From contig CM026426.1 in assembly GCA_014871385.1 (NCBI GenBank), positions 33,153,426-33,217,425 of the forward strand: 64,000 bases of DNA. The letters are read 5' to 3'. Under the pieces are notes generated by a model, which was given only the letters and a program-made list of their open reading frames with translations, was not told where the DNA came from and ran no database searches. Source of the stretch: Ceratodon purpureus (Eukaryota; Streptophyta; Bryopsida; Pseudoditrichales; Ditrichaceae). Shown piece after piece: positions 37,601 through 48,434 of the stretch. A program made the translations under genes and the position numbers. Numbering within the stretch: position 1 is the first letter of the stretch; every line of letters starts with the position of its first letter.

Positions 37601-37654
37601 AAAGAAAAACAAATGGACACGAGAGAAATGAAGACGTGGTTTGGAGGGGTCCAA

Positions 37655-37745
37655 GGTGATCATGTCACTATAAACAGGAGATCGTGTCACTATAAACAAG
37701 GGATTGTGTCACTATAAACAGGGAATTGTGTCACTATAAACATAA
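37655..37745 (+). repeat. Four 24-bp tandem units with GTGTCACTATAAACA
   Basis: Four near-identical units of about 24 bp, each containing TGTCACTATAAACA followed by a G-rich spacer. They lie just downstream of exon 2 (donor at 37787) of the minus-strand gene. The CACTAT core resembles the generic CACTA terminus but not this element's own CACTAG end. Confidence 0.75.
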
Positions 37746-39449
37746 ATTCCACAAAGCAACAAATAGAGTACTGTAGAAGGACTTACCAGCGCGGACACTG
37801 CAGCGATCGATTGGCTCCATGCGGTGCTAGACTTCGAAGGCCTCCCAAGCGAGATGCTGGACATAATCTGGGACTTTTCTTGTACAGCTGGGTCATCCCG
37901 CGTCTCCACCAACTTATCCTAATGGCGCGTGGTGATATCCGGAGGCTTCCCTTGTCTAAGCCTTATGAGCTTGTTGATCTGGAACTTCACCCAAGTCACG
38001 CACCTCGACATCCTCGAATTGAACCATCTCTCACTGAGTTTTGTGGTTTCGCCATAGAAATCAAACTAAGAGCATACTCGTGCGATCAATTTCGCCTTCG
38101 CCTCCTTCAGCTGTCCCTTCCACCCTGGTGTCACGGTCGGATCTAGGGCTCGTGCAATTTTCTGCAAGGAAGCATTCAGGAGGGGTTTGTGGGAGCCGAC
38201 AGGGACGCCATGGCGATCCAGTTTGATCTGCATCGGCTCCTTCGGCTCCCCATCATCTTCCTCCTCGTATCCCTCCATGTCGTCTTCCTCCTCCATATCA
38301 TCATCACCATACAACTCCTCCATGTCGTCATCGTACGCAACCTCCTCTGATTGCAGCTCCTGCGAACTCTGCGAATTAGACCGTGAACTGCGCATGGGTA
38401 TCCTCCCCATTGCAACAGGGGTGCGGGACCGGGAAGAGCGCCCTATTGGAGAGGAGACGTCGGAGGTACCTTGCCAGCGTCTTGGCGGTGTTAGGTCTTC
38501 ATCCTCGTCCTCCGATGGTCCAGTATCCACGCCGCAAATTCTCTTCAGGACGCTTGCGGGTTTCCTGCGAACAGGCCCCGGAGATGCCCTCCCACCGCCA
38601 ACGGCCCCTCCTCTTGATCTTGGTGGGCATCCTCCCACCTCTCGCTCCATCCAGTTTGTCTCTACCCGCCTTGGCGAACTGATCTTGCTCCGGCTGCAAC
38701 CCTGGGCGTTCCGTATGGGTTCGTCCTGCTCATCCTCCATCGCCAATCCCGGAGCTTCAACCGAATCCAGCGCTGCTCGAATCGCCTCCACCAACATGTA
38801 ATTTCTCCTAAGGCCCGGTGTTGGGGATCGCTGCCTCCACTCTGCAAAATCCTCTAGGCTCTTCTTGCGATTATGTCAAGGAAGACAGAATTGCAACTCT
38901 ATATTGTGAATGTCGTCCACCTAACTTCGAGAAAATGGCGGCAGAGACTCTGAACTTGACACTAATCCCTAGAATCGTACCCTCGTTACCCATAAGTCAC
39001 TGCCCAATGAAAGGAACCTAACATAGAGTATACAATTGTAATATGAAACATGTTTCTCTATCAAATTAAGGTGATGCAAAGACAAATTAAGGAGCCTAGA
39101 AATTATAGCATAGGGTTTAGGGTTTACTTACACTTCGGGGGCTTGAAGCAGCCTTGGGCGTCGCTTCTTCCGCTCCCTCCTGGTACGCCAACCGTAGACG
39201 TTGGCACGAGCTCCGCCTTGGCTGGAACTCAGACTCCACAGATGAGCTACGCCGTTTTCTCCGACTTGGTGCTTCTGCTGGAGCAGCAGAGGACCTGATC
39301 GAGGAACCCACACAAGAGGAGCACAACCCTGATGCGAAGTTGGGGTTGAAACCTGCCTCCTTTAATCGCAGCTCCACCTCCCTCATGTTTGCGTCCACAA
39401 TTGCATCACGCAATTGCTCGTAGGACGGAGTTAACGAAGCCGCCGCCAT

Positions 39450-42057
39450 ATCTGTGTTCGGATCCGCATGATGCATGGTTATCCGGCTGCCATAAGTGCT
39501 CTTCAGTAGGTGACCCTAAAGGCGTGCGCCATTCAAACTAGCCGGCGGTAATCAGGTACATGTCCCTTACTTCCGTGCTGTGATTTGAATGTGCTAACAC
39601 GTTGTCTCTAACACAATATAACGTCATCTATAACAAGGAGCACCGTCTTCTTTAACGCGATATGTCATTTTTAATGTGTACAACCAAATCTAATGTCATA
39701 TGTAACTTGATTTAATGTCATGTCAAATTAAACGTCATTTAATGTCATTTGTGACAACCTCATCTGTCATTGGTGACGGGATGAAATGTCATTTGTGACG
39801 TGTTTAGTTGTCACCTATAACGTGGTGGAATGTCAACAATGACGTGATATAACGCAATCTACTATCAGTTTTATTTACCATTCGTGGTCTCTGGTAATGG
39901 CCGGAAATTTCATTGACTAGGTCAAGCTAATAGCCTATACTCTTACTATACTGTAGGAGTACATGTGACGTGAAGATACTTTTAAAGTTTACGAGAGATG
40001 TGTACAAGTATTTAAGTACTGGGAGATTAATAAAGAATGATGAAATAGAGAGGGAGAGAAATGGAACTACGAAAAAACAAGGAACGGTTGGATGACTAAT
40101 GTAAGAATAATAGAACGAGAGGATACTAGAATGGATGACCAAGGGAAGAATGAAAGGTTAATAGAAATAGAACAGATGGCTATTAAAATAAATAATAAAA
40201 TAAAATGTTCGCCTTCTCTTGTCCATGTAGAGGTGTCAGTTCCTGGGTTGCTATGGAGGGACTGAAGTAGAACGTGCACGAGACTTGTCTGGGCAAGCCT
40301 TGAAAGAGGTGTGTGTCATCATTTTGAATTGTGCGCTTGCAGTTGTCGCCAGAATATATATACTTCAAATGTCTCTCACTCTACGTTCTTTTTATTGAAT
40401 TATGTGTAAAAATAATTAACAAATCGATGTAATCGGCTTGAAAATGAATTTGCAAGGAATTCCTACAATGATTGCCATGTGAGCAATCATCACAGTCAGC
40501 ACCACCTCCATATGTATTCTGTACGACTTGGATTTACTAGCTATAATAATATCAAAAAGTCACGTTCCCGTAGTCAAGTTCAGTGACATAGTCATGTTAA
40601 CATCCCATATTTCCCCTGTGATGCAGGAGCACAAGTTCTCCGAAGATGCTTTTAAAGTTTATGAGGGAGGTGTACAAGTATTGAAGTATCCTACTGTTTG
40701 ATTTATCAGATCTATGTACCTGTATAAGTTCCTAATTTGCTGTGGAGGGATCAAATTAGAACGTGCATGAGATTCATTTGAGCAGACCTTGGAAGAGGTG
40801 AGAATTTACATTTCTCAGAGAATGCCACGAACGATGTGGACGTGACCTTCTGTCATTTTTGACGTGAGTTAGTGTGATGGAGTATAATTTATGACGTGAT
40901 GTAATGTCCAGTATCACGTTATAAAACGTCAAATGTGACGTCATAATATAGCAACTCTGACGTGATGAATTGTCAATGGTGACACGATGTAGCATGATCT
41001 ACTGTCGCTTTTAATTGAGAGGTATTTGACGATCACTAAAGATTATTGCTGTGTGGATAAAACTTCCATTTTAAAGGCGAAGGGGAGAACTCAGAAGGTG
41101 CACGATATTTATTTCAAGAAGCTTCGAAAGAAGTGAGAATTTTAATATTTCAATGATTGCTATCAATTGTTGCACTCATGTACTTGAAATGTCTCTCAAT
41201 CTCTGTTCCTCTTATAGAATTTGGTTTTTCATGCTGGTTCTAGACACTTGTTGAATAATGAGCTCTGTAGGGATTAGAGCACGACTTCTTACCTTTGAAG
41301 TTGGTAGCAGGTGCTGGAAGTAGATTGGAGACCTCTTTATCTACAGTATGCGAGTTTACAAGAGGAACATGAGCATGCGTTAGCTGTGTACGCGCGTGCT
41401 ACAAAGGTCTAGCCACTGTTAAAGAACTTCTTGATTAGAAGGTAGAGTAGTGTCATCCCGTTGAATTTTGGAGTTCTCACTGTGGCTATGTCTGTTCTTG
41501 GTCATTGATCACGGAGAGCGTAATGTAATGTCTTTCTTAACGTATTATAACTTTTACTCGCATATCATCTTAAACGTGACTTTCAGTCAACGCTAATTGG
41601 TCTTACGTCACTATTAACGTGATGGAATGTGTCCAACTGTCTTGCATGACGTTCCATGAGCATGATTAAAACGCAACGTAACATAGTTGAACAGCAAAGT
41701 GATAAACGAGCAAAAACAGGTGAGGAATAGTTGAAGATGATGACGAAAAAATTAGCCGTAGCCGTAGTAAAATTAAACCGGAATGCCGTGAAATAGGTTC
41801 AGTGACAAAGGCATATATCTGTCTATGCCTAAGTTTCTTGGTGGATGTACAGGGCAAATCCCAGAACGTCATGACAAGGGATTCGCACAAAGTAAAAACA
41901 CATTACTGACTCCAAAAACATCCAGGTTCCAGCATTTTTTTCCCTTAAATCAGTCCTGGAGTCTGATATGCTAAAGCTAATGCATCGTAAACTAACAAGA
42001 AAGTATGATCTTCTATACTGCACCACAGCGTGCGCCCTCGTAACTAACAACTAGTTC
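39450..42057. other. Non-coding CACTA interior with ACGT repeats and modules
   Basis: No gene is supported. It contains TGTCA/AACG short repeats (39600-39860, 40860-41000, 41520-41650) and copies of the exon-like module at about 39967-40310, 40645-40812 and 41085-41140. The first is split by an A/G-rich stretch at 40018-40205 that is absent from copy 1. Confidence 0.55.
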
Positions 42058-42470
42058 TCAACTGGTACATGATCCCTGGCTGGCACTCAAGAAAACATCA
42101 GACTGTGCGTCCAAGTGAGTCTTCAGAGAAGAACAGTCGGAGGTTTTGAATGAGTACGACCAGGGCTTTGATTCTCCAGTGTCGCTGGTGACATCCTCCA
42201 CAGTGTCTTCGTTGAGGATAATTGGATGTGCAGGCGATGATCCGCGGATGCTCCTCGAGTCACGATGAAGACGCATGAAGCCTGTGAAATGGATGCCGGC
42301 AGCGTTTCCTAGAGACTCCACCTCCTAATAACAAGAATCACTCCAACAAAATTCATTAGAAAATGTCACAAACGATGTAAGGGCTGGAAGAATCAGAAGC
42401 TGAATGCCATGTGTTTCCTTTCTTAGGTAAACCTCGGCCAACCAACAAAAAAACACCTGTTTGTCCATTT
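42058..42470 (-). pseudogene. Unrecognised CACTA-borne protein, copy 2
   Basis: Counterpart of the minus-strand frame at 3419-3950. It reads DKQVFFCWLAEVYLRKETHG, then FVTFSNEFCWSDSC, an in-frame TAG, then EVESLGNAAGIHFTGF and a Ser-rich tail with GESKPWSYSFKTSDCSSLK. Most substitutions between copies are conservative. The product is unknown. Confidence 0.45.
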
Positions 42471-43922
42471 CCACTTCAATGAACAACCCTGAACTCGGAG
42501 CAGGGAGGATCCGGAGCTAATGGCAACAGTATATGAGTCCAGCTAACAGCCCCTCTCGCAACTGAAGAAGGGAGGAGGCCTGACACCGAGGTGACACCGA
42601 TCAAAGCAGAGACCCTGTCAGCTTCCAATTGGGAGGTACGTGATGTCGCGGTCGGATACAGGGCTTAGAAATGAATCCTTACGACATACCTAAGCGTAGT
42701 CATTCAGGATTCGCTGAAGCTGTGCAAATCTCTCTTTTGCATGGGAAGTTCATTGCATGCGTCGGAGGTGATTGAATCAGAAGTATAGTGGAGAAAACAG
42801 AAATATGTACTATGGGATGATGCGTACTCAACTAGATTGTAGAATTGTACAAGGATCTGGTAATTGACCATAATCTGAAAGTACATGCAATCTAGTCACT
42901 TGATTCAGCGTCCCATGTGTACATGCAATCTATCCTGGTTGATGACAAATACCGTGTGTACAAAGTCTGGGATTCATTACACATGTAAGCACTCTTGAAC
43001 TGTAAATCACCCTCTAGTAAGGCCATGTGTACTCTTGAACTCTCAATCACCCTCTAGTAACACTCTAGCTTTGTCTGATTGTTCAGCCTACAAATAAACA
43101 GGCTAGGTTCTCTACGAAGAGAGGAGGAAGAGGAAAAATCCTTAAGCTCGGAATATTTTTAAGCAATATTCTTCTTTGAAGCCATAGGTGAGAATTTATG
43201 AGTGGGAATTTCTTATCCTCCGCTGTGTTGTCTTCGGTTTAACGCAATATAACGAGTTCTACTATGATATGTGACGCAATTCAACGTCATCTTTAACGCG
43301 ATATACAGTCATTGTTAACGTGATAGAATGCAGTCGACCGTCATCCACAACGTGATGCAACATTAAGTTAAACGCTATGCCATCCGAAAAAACGCCATCC
43401 GAAAAATTGTTTATCTCCAAACTGCCTTTGAAGTGGATTAGCATGGTAGCAATGGTCCAACGAATCTGATTGCAAGCATTAAACACAATTGCCATGTTTG
43501 TCACATGTACCTGTTTTTGAAAGCTAGAAGTGTTCAAATGTGTGTCTGCCACGTGTTATGAGTTTGTTTTAAAACAGGGACAAGGGTTATTGAAACTGGA
43601 TTCTTGGTCACGCACAACAAGTAGGACTCCCTAAACCCAGGTAGGAACCCAACTCTCTCTGCGCTCGAAACTTTGAGTAATGAACATGTTACCAATCTTA
43701 TGGATGCATTCACTGGCGCTATTGGATGTGACTATGTGATATCCTATATTGTGATGTAGTGTCAACTGTGACGTAAGCTGAGTCATCATTTTGCGTCATT
43801 GGGAATGCGTTCTAACGTATCGTAAAATCTACTAAGACGTGATATGCCGTCACTTGAAACAATACATGAGCCTCAGGATATGGCCGACCCAAAAAAACAG
43901 AGATGCCTCAAATGTGCGCAAG
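42471..43922. other. Non-coding CACTA interior
   Basis: No gene is supported. ACGT-type short repeats occur near 43240-43370 and 43740-43870. A direct repeat with ACTCTTGAACTC/GT and CACCCTCTAGTAA lies at 43000-43070. Confidence 0.4.
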
Positions 43923-44286
43923 TGTGGGATCCGAGAAACTCAGAATAAACCGGAAGAGCCCCATCCGGAGTTAGAATTTCATTAAATTTTCATTTTTTTT
44001 TGTTAATAAGGTAAAAACTAGCTAGGCACTAGCCACATTAAGAGATAGCACAGACCGGATACTCCAGGAATTTTAAATCAATTTACGCAGGAAGTATTCT
44101 CGAAACCTTGATCCCGGAACTTGGAAGAGAAAACTCGGAACGGGTCAACGATCCAAGAACTGACCGTTACTATAACCGCGTCTAAGATTCGAAACGACGC
44201 GGAAGTCATCATGACTCCGATAATGCTGAGCTCGGTACGGTGGCGGCTGCAATTACGGGCCGCCGCAGCGTTTATGATACCCTGGG

Positions 44287-44294
44287 TATATAAG
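44287..44294 (+). promoter_or_regulatory. TATA box of the nested element's gene
   Basis: TATATAAG about 150 bp upstream of the ATG at 44446. It is followed by a likely transcribed leader with TAGGGTTTGG. Confidence 0.5.
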
Positions 44295-44445
44295 CGGGAG
44301 TGTTAGGGTTTGGAGTTCCTTTTTGCGGACTGGGAGTAGAGAGTGAAAGAGCGGTGAGGTGTTTTTGTCTTTTCCGATTCACTGGCAGTTGGATTGCCGG
44401 GTTTCTTGTTGTCGGATCGCAAAGGGAGAGAAGTGAGACGTAGAA

Positions 44446-46650
44446 ATGGCGCACGTTCAGTGTAGAGTTCTTAGCCCCGCCACTCCGGAGAGAGAGTCAG
44501 CGATGAACGAGTTGATTGACGACCTCACTCGGATGAGATGCAAGGGTTTGCTGTCATGGCCATGGTTGCTGAAGGATGAGGCGATGGTGACGGAGATCTT
44601 GGACGGGCCGGACAATAGGTGTGACAACACGATCCGGGGCAAGCCCACGCTGTGGAGTGCGGAACGGTGGGCGGAAACTTACAGTTTCGAGCAGAACGAC
44701 TCCTTTGGGCAAACCAGACGGATAAGTACGTACAAGATAGGTTCCATAGGAAGATCCATAAGAACAACGGTTACTTGATAGACGCCTGTAAGGATAGGAG
44801 ACAGAGACGGGTCCTAGCCTTCCTCGTTCCGATCCTGTATCCGTTGAAACCGAAACAGGTCACCATCACGGTCGGAAACACCATCCTCGGAGCGTACACG
44901 GGGGAGCGTCCGGTGATTTGGGCTGCACTCATAGCGGAAATCGTGCAGAAGATGGTGCCCTCGATCGGAAAGAAGCCGACCCCAATCACCCCTTTTCTCT
45001 ACCACCTCTATCATGCATACAGCTTGCTGATGGATAAGGAGGAGGAGAGATATACGGTGGCGAAGAACCTCCTCTGTTTCCAGGAGATTCCGCCAGGGTT
45101 TGATGTCGTACCGCACAGCGAAACCTCGGATACGGCGTCCACGGAAGGGGATGATGATACGGCAATCATTCCGAATCCCAGCGCTACGAAAGCCCATTCC
45201 AAGTTGCGATCGGAACGCGCCACATCGCAGCATGCGGAGCCCTCCACGGCCCGGGGAGATGCGGAACGGAAGGAGGTCAATTCCGAGCGAGGATTTCCGG
45301 TGGAACCGTTCCGGGGAATCCGGGAGGAAACTCATCGGGCGCAGGCCTCTTACGATCGGATCGAGACGTTGTTCCAGAGAGTCTGCACGTCGCTCGGGGG
45401 TTGTTTACCGGAAGAGGTGATCCAAGAGGTGGAGCTTTTGAAGGACGCCCCAAAGCTTCGGAGCGAGAAGAAGCAGTTGGAGCTTCAGTTGCAGGAGCTT
45501 ACCTCGGAACTGGCGACTAGGAGCGAGGAGATCCGTAAGTTCCATGCCGAGCAGGAGGAGACTTTGGGTGAGCTTCGGAAGTTGGTAGGAAATCCGGGTG
45601 CTATAGTCAACAAGGCCAGGTTGTTCGACGCGAATGTGCTGCAGTCTGCAGATTTGGAGAATAAGCAGAGGATCATCACGATCCTTTCCAAATGTGAGCA
45701 CTCGATGAACCAGATTCTGAAGAAGGTTCGGCAGCTGCTCAATCCGGGAGTTGGAAGTCCCAGCGTCGGAACCAGGTTTCCCGGATCTCCCTCTCGGACC
45801 ATTGTAGGGGAATCCCGCGGTGTAGCATTCAAGACCCCATTGGAGCGCAACCTCCAGCTTGAGGAGCAGATGGCGGTCGATTCGGATATCTTCAAACCGG
45901 CTCGGACAATCGCGGACATGATCCGGGAGCATCAGGGTCAGGTGGCGTCACCCGGAGCTAGTACGGCTCAGCAAGGCTGCGCGATCCCCACCGGACAAGC
46001 GGAGGTGAGAGGGACTACAGTCACCGTTAGGCGATCCAAGGAGCGGACGGTTACGGAAGAAGTAACCCGGCCCGTGCAGCCGGTTGTTCTCCCAACACTC
46101 GGATCGTCAGTGATTGTTCCGGTTTACCAAGGGGAGGTGGCCGGAGCGGAATGGAGAAGGTCCATTTCACCAACCGGACGTACCCGAGTGACTCAAGAGG
46201 GGGCACTCACCCCTTCACCCACAACCCAAACCGGAACGGTGACTCCTACGCCCACCAGAACGCCAATGGTGGACTCCCCTCCTGACAGTTCCGGTGCTCG
46301 GAGGGTTTTGAGGAAGAGGAAGGAACCGACGGAGAAGGGGCCCATTACGATATCCGGGTCCACTCGGAAACTCATGCGAGCTCCTGGGTTGGGACAGCCG
46401 GAACTGGGACTCTGACCCCTACGTCCGGAACCCCTCCCTCGCATATGTTGCCTAAGTCTCCCAAGTCTCCGAAGAACCGATCGTTACCCGGCTTCCCTTG
46501 GAGACCAAGTCGAAGGAGTCAAAGGCGGAACGGAGTGCTAGGCGTCAAGCGGAGCGAGCAGCAAGGGCACGAGGATCCGAGCCGCGGGTGACCAGGTCGA
46601 AGAAGAAGGACCGAGAGCAAGAGAGCCGCAAGAAGACGAAGATGGGGTAG
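44446..46650 (+). pseudogene. Plant transposon-type protein of the nested element
   Basis: The ATG at 44446 starts MAHVQCRVLSPATPERESAM. The N-terminal globular part includes LTRMRCKGLLSWPWLL, QRRVLAFLVPILYPLKPKQV, GNTILGAYTGERPVIWAAL and TPFLYHLYHAYSLLMDKEE. This resembles domains found in plant repeat-encoded 'putative plant transposon proteins'. A coiled coil follows (LRSEKKQLELQLQELTSELA), then a long Pro/Thr-rich region and a basic Lys/Arg tail. GC content and codon use are higher than in the surrounding CACTA DNA. The copy is broken (about two breaks). No integrase, reverse transcriptase or DDE domain is seen. A gag-like or accessory role is possible but not shown. Confidence 0.5.
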
Positions 46651-47584
46651 ATTCCTCTCGCTGCAAGTGGCAGTCACTTTCCAGATTTATAGGAGTAGAT
46701 TTTGGATCGGGAGATCCGGATTATTCATAAAGTAGGATTCTAGGTAGATAATTAGGAATTAGGATTTTTGATTGAACTGCCGGCCCCGCCGCTTTTGGGA
46801 AAACCCCTGCTTACTTAAACGGGGAAGGCGATGCAGTCCGGGTCTTCATTTTGCATGTTTTCTCCCTATATTCCTTATCAGTAAAGTATTCGTGTTTTGC
46901 AAGTACTGTGCGTGGTTTCCAGTTAAGTGTGAATGATCCGGGAAGGATATGAGAGTTCCGCTGTAGCTCGGATAGGAAGGTGACGGGAGTTGTGACGGGA
47001 CCCGAACCGGAATGGTTATGGGATTGAGCGGAAAGATCTAGCGGATTGTCGTAGGAGTGAAGCCTCACTGTTCGGTCCCCAACCCAACCTCACGCGGAAT
47101 AGCCGTCGCTAGGGTCGAAGCGGATAAAGGAGTACTTGATCGGGCTCCCTCAACTTTTGAAGAGGTTCCGCACACTGTGAGAGGGGGATTCGGAACGTGG
47201 CACGGGTCGCCTAGGGATAATCGGATCCTGGTTCTCCCAGATCCGGTTTGGTTTGTCGTTGTAGTCTCACGGATCGGAAGTGGTCGTCTGCGTGACCTGC
47301 TGGCCAGAGTACTCTAGGACAATTGTGAGACGGTAGCTGTTCCGAGACGTTGGGGTTTGTGGACGAAACACCTGACGAGAAAGAGAAAGAGAGAGAGAGA
47401 TAGTCAAGGAGTTACGTTCCGGAGACACTATCCGAGCAGTGGCAAGGCTCGGAACTATTAGGAGTAACAACTTGGTGAAACACTATTGAGTCCCTGGACG
47501 ATACTCGGAACCTTGTGACAATACGAAAGTTTACGCTCAATTGGAGTGCTATCCGGATGTTAGTTGCGTTTCCGTGTTCCGACA
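46651..47584. other. 3' non-coding part of the nested element
   Basis: No clear gene. It is moderately GC-rich, with CCGGAA/TTCCGG-type words spread through it as in the rest of the insertion, and a GAGA run at 47388-47400. It ends at the right terminus, 47584. Confidence 0.4.
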
Positions 47585-47589
47585 GCAAG

Positions 47590-48036
47590 ATACAAGCAAT
47601 ACGGGGATAGCAGAAAGGGAACATGAAGTTTGGATTTCGAGTGCGGAAGAGCGTGAAGTGATCCTTATCGTCTCAAATCTAGATGAGTATTTGATTCCTA
47701 CTAATAGGGAAGGGGCTGTGATCAGTGAAGCGGAAAACATGCGTACCTTGAATCCGTTGGAATTAGGCCCATATTGTGAACTTTGCAGTTCGAGGAACAT
47801 TCCAAAGATCGCATGACCGAGTTGGAAGCCGAAAATGACCAGACCGATTGCTTCAAGGACAATGAAACGCACGGCCAATCCATATGCTGGTGCCGTTGGC
47901 GACGGGAAGATGTACGTGTCGCAGTTGCCCAAGCGTTCACTGATACCTACGTCTTCAGCAACACATGAGACTGATATAGCAATCACCCTTGAAGATCACG
48001 AAGGTTGGGACAAATTAGACCACTCTGTTGACTGAT
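47590..48036 (+). pseudogene. Small conserved CACTA protein, copy 2 remnant
   Basis: Matches 5215-5663 of copy 1 (EHEVWISSAEEREVILIVSN, LGPYCELCSSRNIPKIA, HEGWDKLDHSVD). The 5' end is separated by the nested element, whose left junction follows an ATG-containing start at about 43880. An indel after RNIPKIA shifts the frame. It is therefore inactive. Confidence 0.6.
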
Positions 48037-48434
48037 TCAAACAGTGCTAGATTCATGAGCGGTAGTAGAGCTATCAAATCTGCAGTCTGTGTTACGCATT
48101 ACTGGCAGCAGACGTACCGTCGTCTACGAAGCCCCTGAAAATGGCAATATCGCTTTGGATATATGATTTGACTACGTCATATGTGTCACGCAACTTCCAT
48201 CCTAGAAAATGTGTTGTGCCATAATGTATCATCTACAAAGACGTCATGTCACGTCACATGAAACGCGATATATGATTCTGTAGCGTCTTTGCGCGTTATG
48301 GTTTATGTCACCTCAAACGGCATATAACGCATTCTAAAACGTGTTCTACTGTCACTTTAAATGGAGCTTACATTGAACTACAGATGCGTAAATTACATCA
48401 TTAGCTGCATGAAGTCCGCGTCCTAATCTATCAA

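Larger units (their letters stand above)
33701..39449 (-). pseudogene. Ptta/En/Spm (Transposase_24) and DUF8039 protein of CACTA copy 2
   Basis: Probably the TNPA-like accessory protein, read on the minus strand. Exon 1 is 39449-39132 (MAAASLTPSYEQLRDAIVDA; ATG conserved with copy 1). Exon 2 is about 38806-37787: a basic part, an acidic tract (DDDMEELYGDDDMEEEDD), then the Transposase_24 region (LSERWFNSRMSRCVTWVKF, DKLVETRDDPAVQEKSQ) with a stop after KLIARVCS and another before DKLVE. Exon 3 is 35674-34874, after a GCGCAG acceptor: GREPSEAEVAAEVKAMRQKE, a coiled coil, a Lys/Arg part and an acidic tail; it has two in-frame TAGs. Exon 4 is about 34530-34013 with DUF8039-like features (TLVGCEVLHGMLEE, LTMNQAIGYFIRWPASDL) and a Lys-rich tail. 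A small exon follows at 33768-33701. Introns hold minisatellites. Confidence 0.8.
43923..47584 (+). mobile_element. Nested 3,662-bp element with TGT...ACA ends
   Basis: Comparison with copy 1 shows this block is an insertion into the start of the small conserved gene. GCAAG flanks both sides (43918-43922 and 47585-47589). The ends are TGTGGGATCCGAGAAACTC and the inverse of TGTCGGAACACGGAAACGC, an imperfect inverted repeat (about 15 of the first 20 match). TG...CA ends with a 5-bp duplication suit an LTR-type element, but no LTR pair is visible. The alternatives are a TIR DNA transposon or a very long solo LTR. It carries one gene. It is younger than the CACTA copy. Confidence 0.7.

Noticed and set aside
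37655-37745. A CACTA terminus inside copy 2
   Set aside because: The CACTAT core is part of a 24-bp tandem repeat, differs from CACTAG, and has no partner end.
44814-45335. Minus-strand frames under the nested element's gene
   Set aside because: They are antisense shadows in GC-rich coding sequence without motifs of their own.
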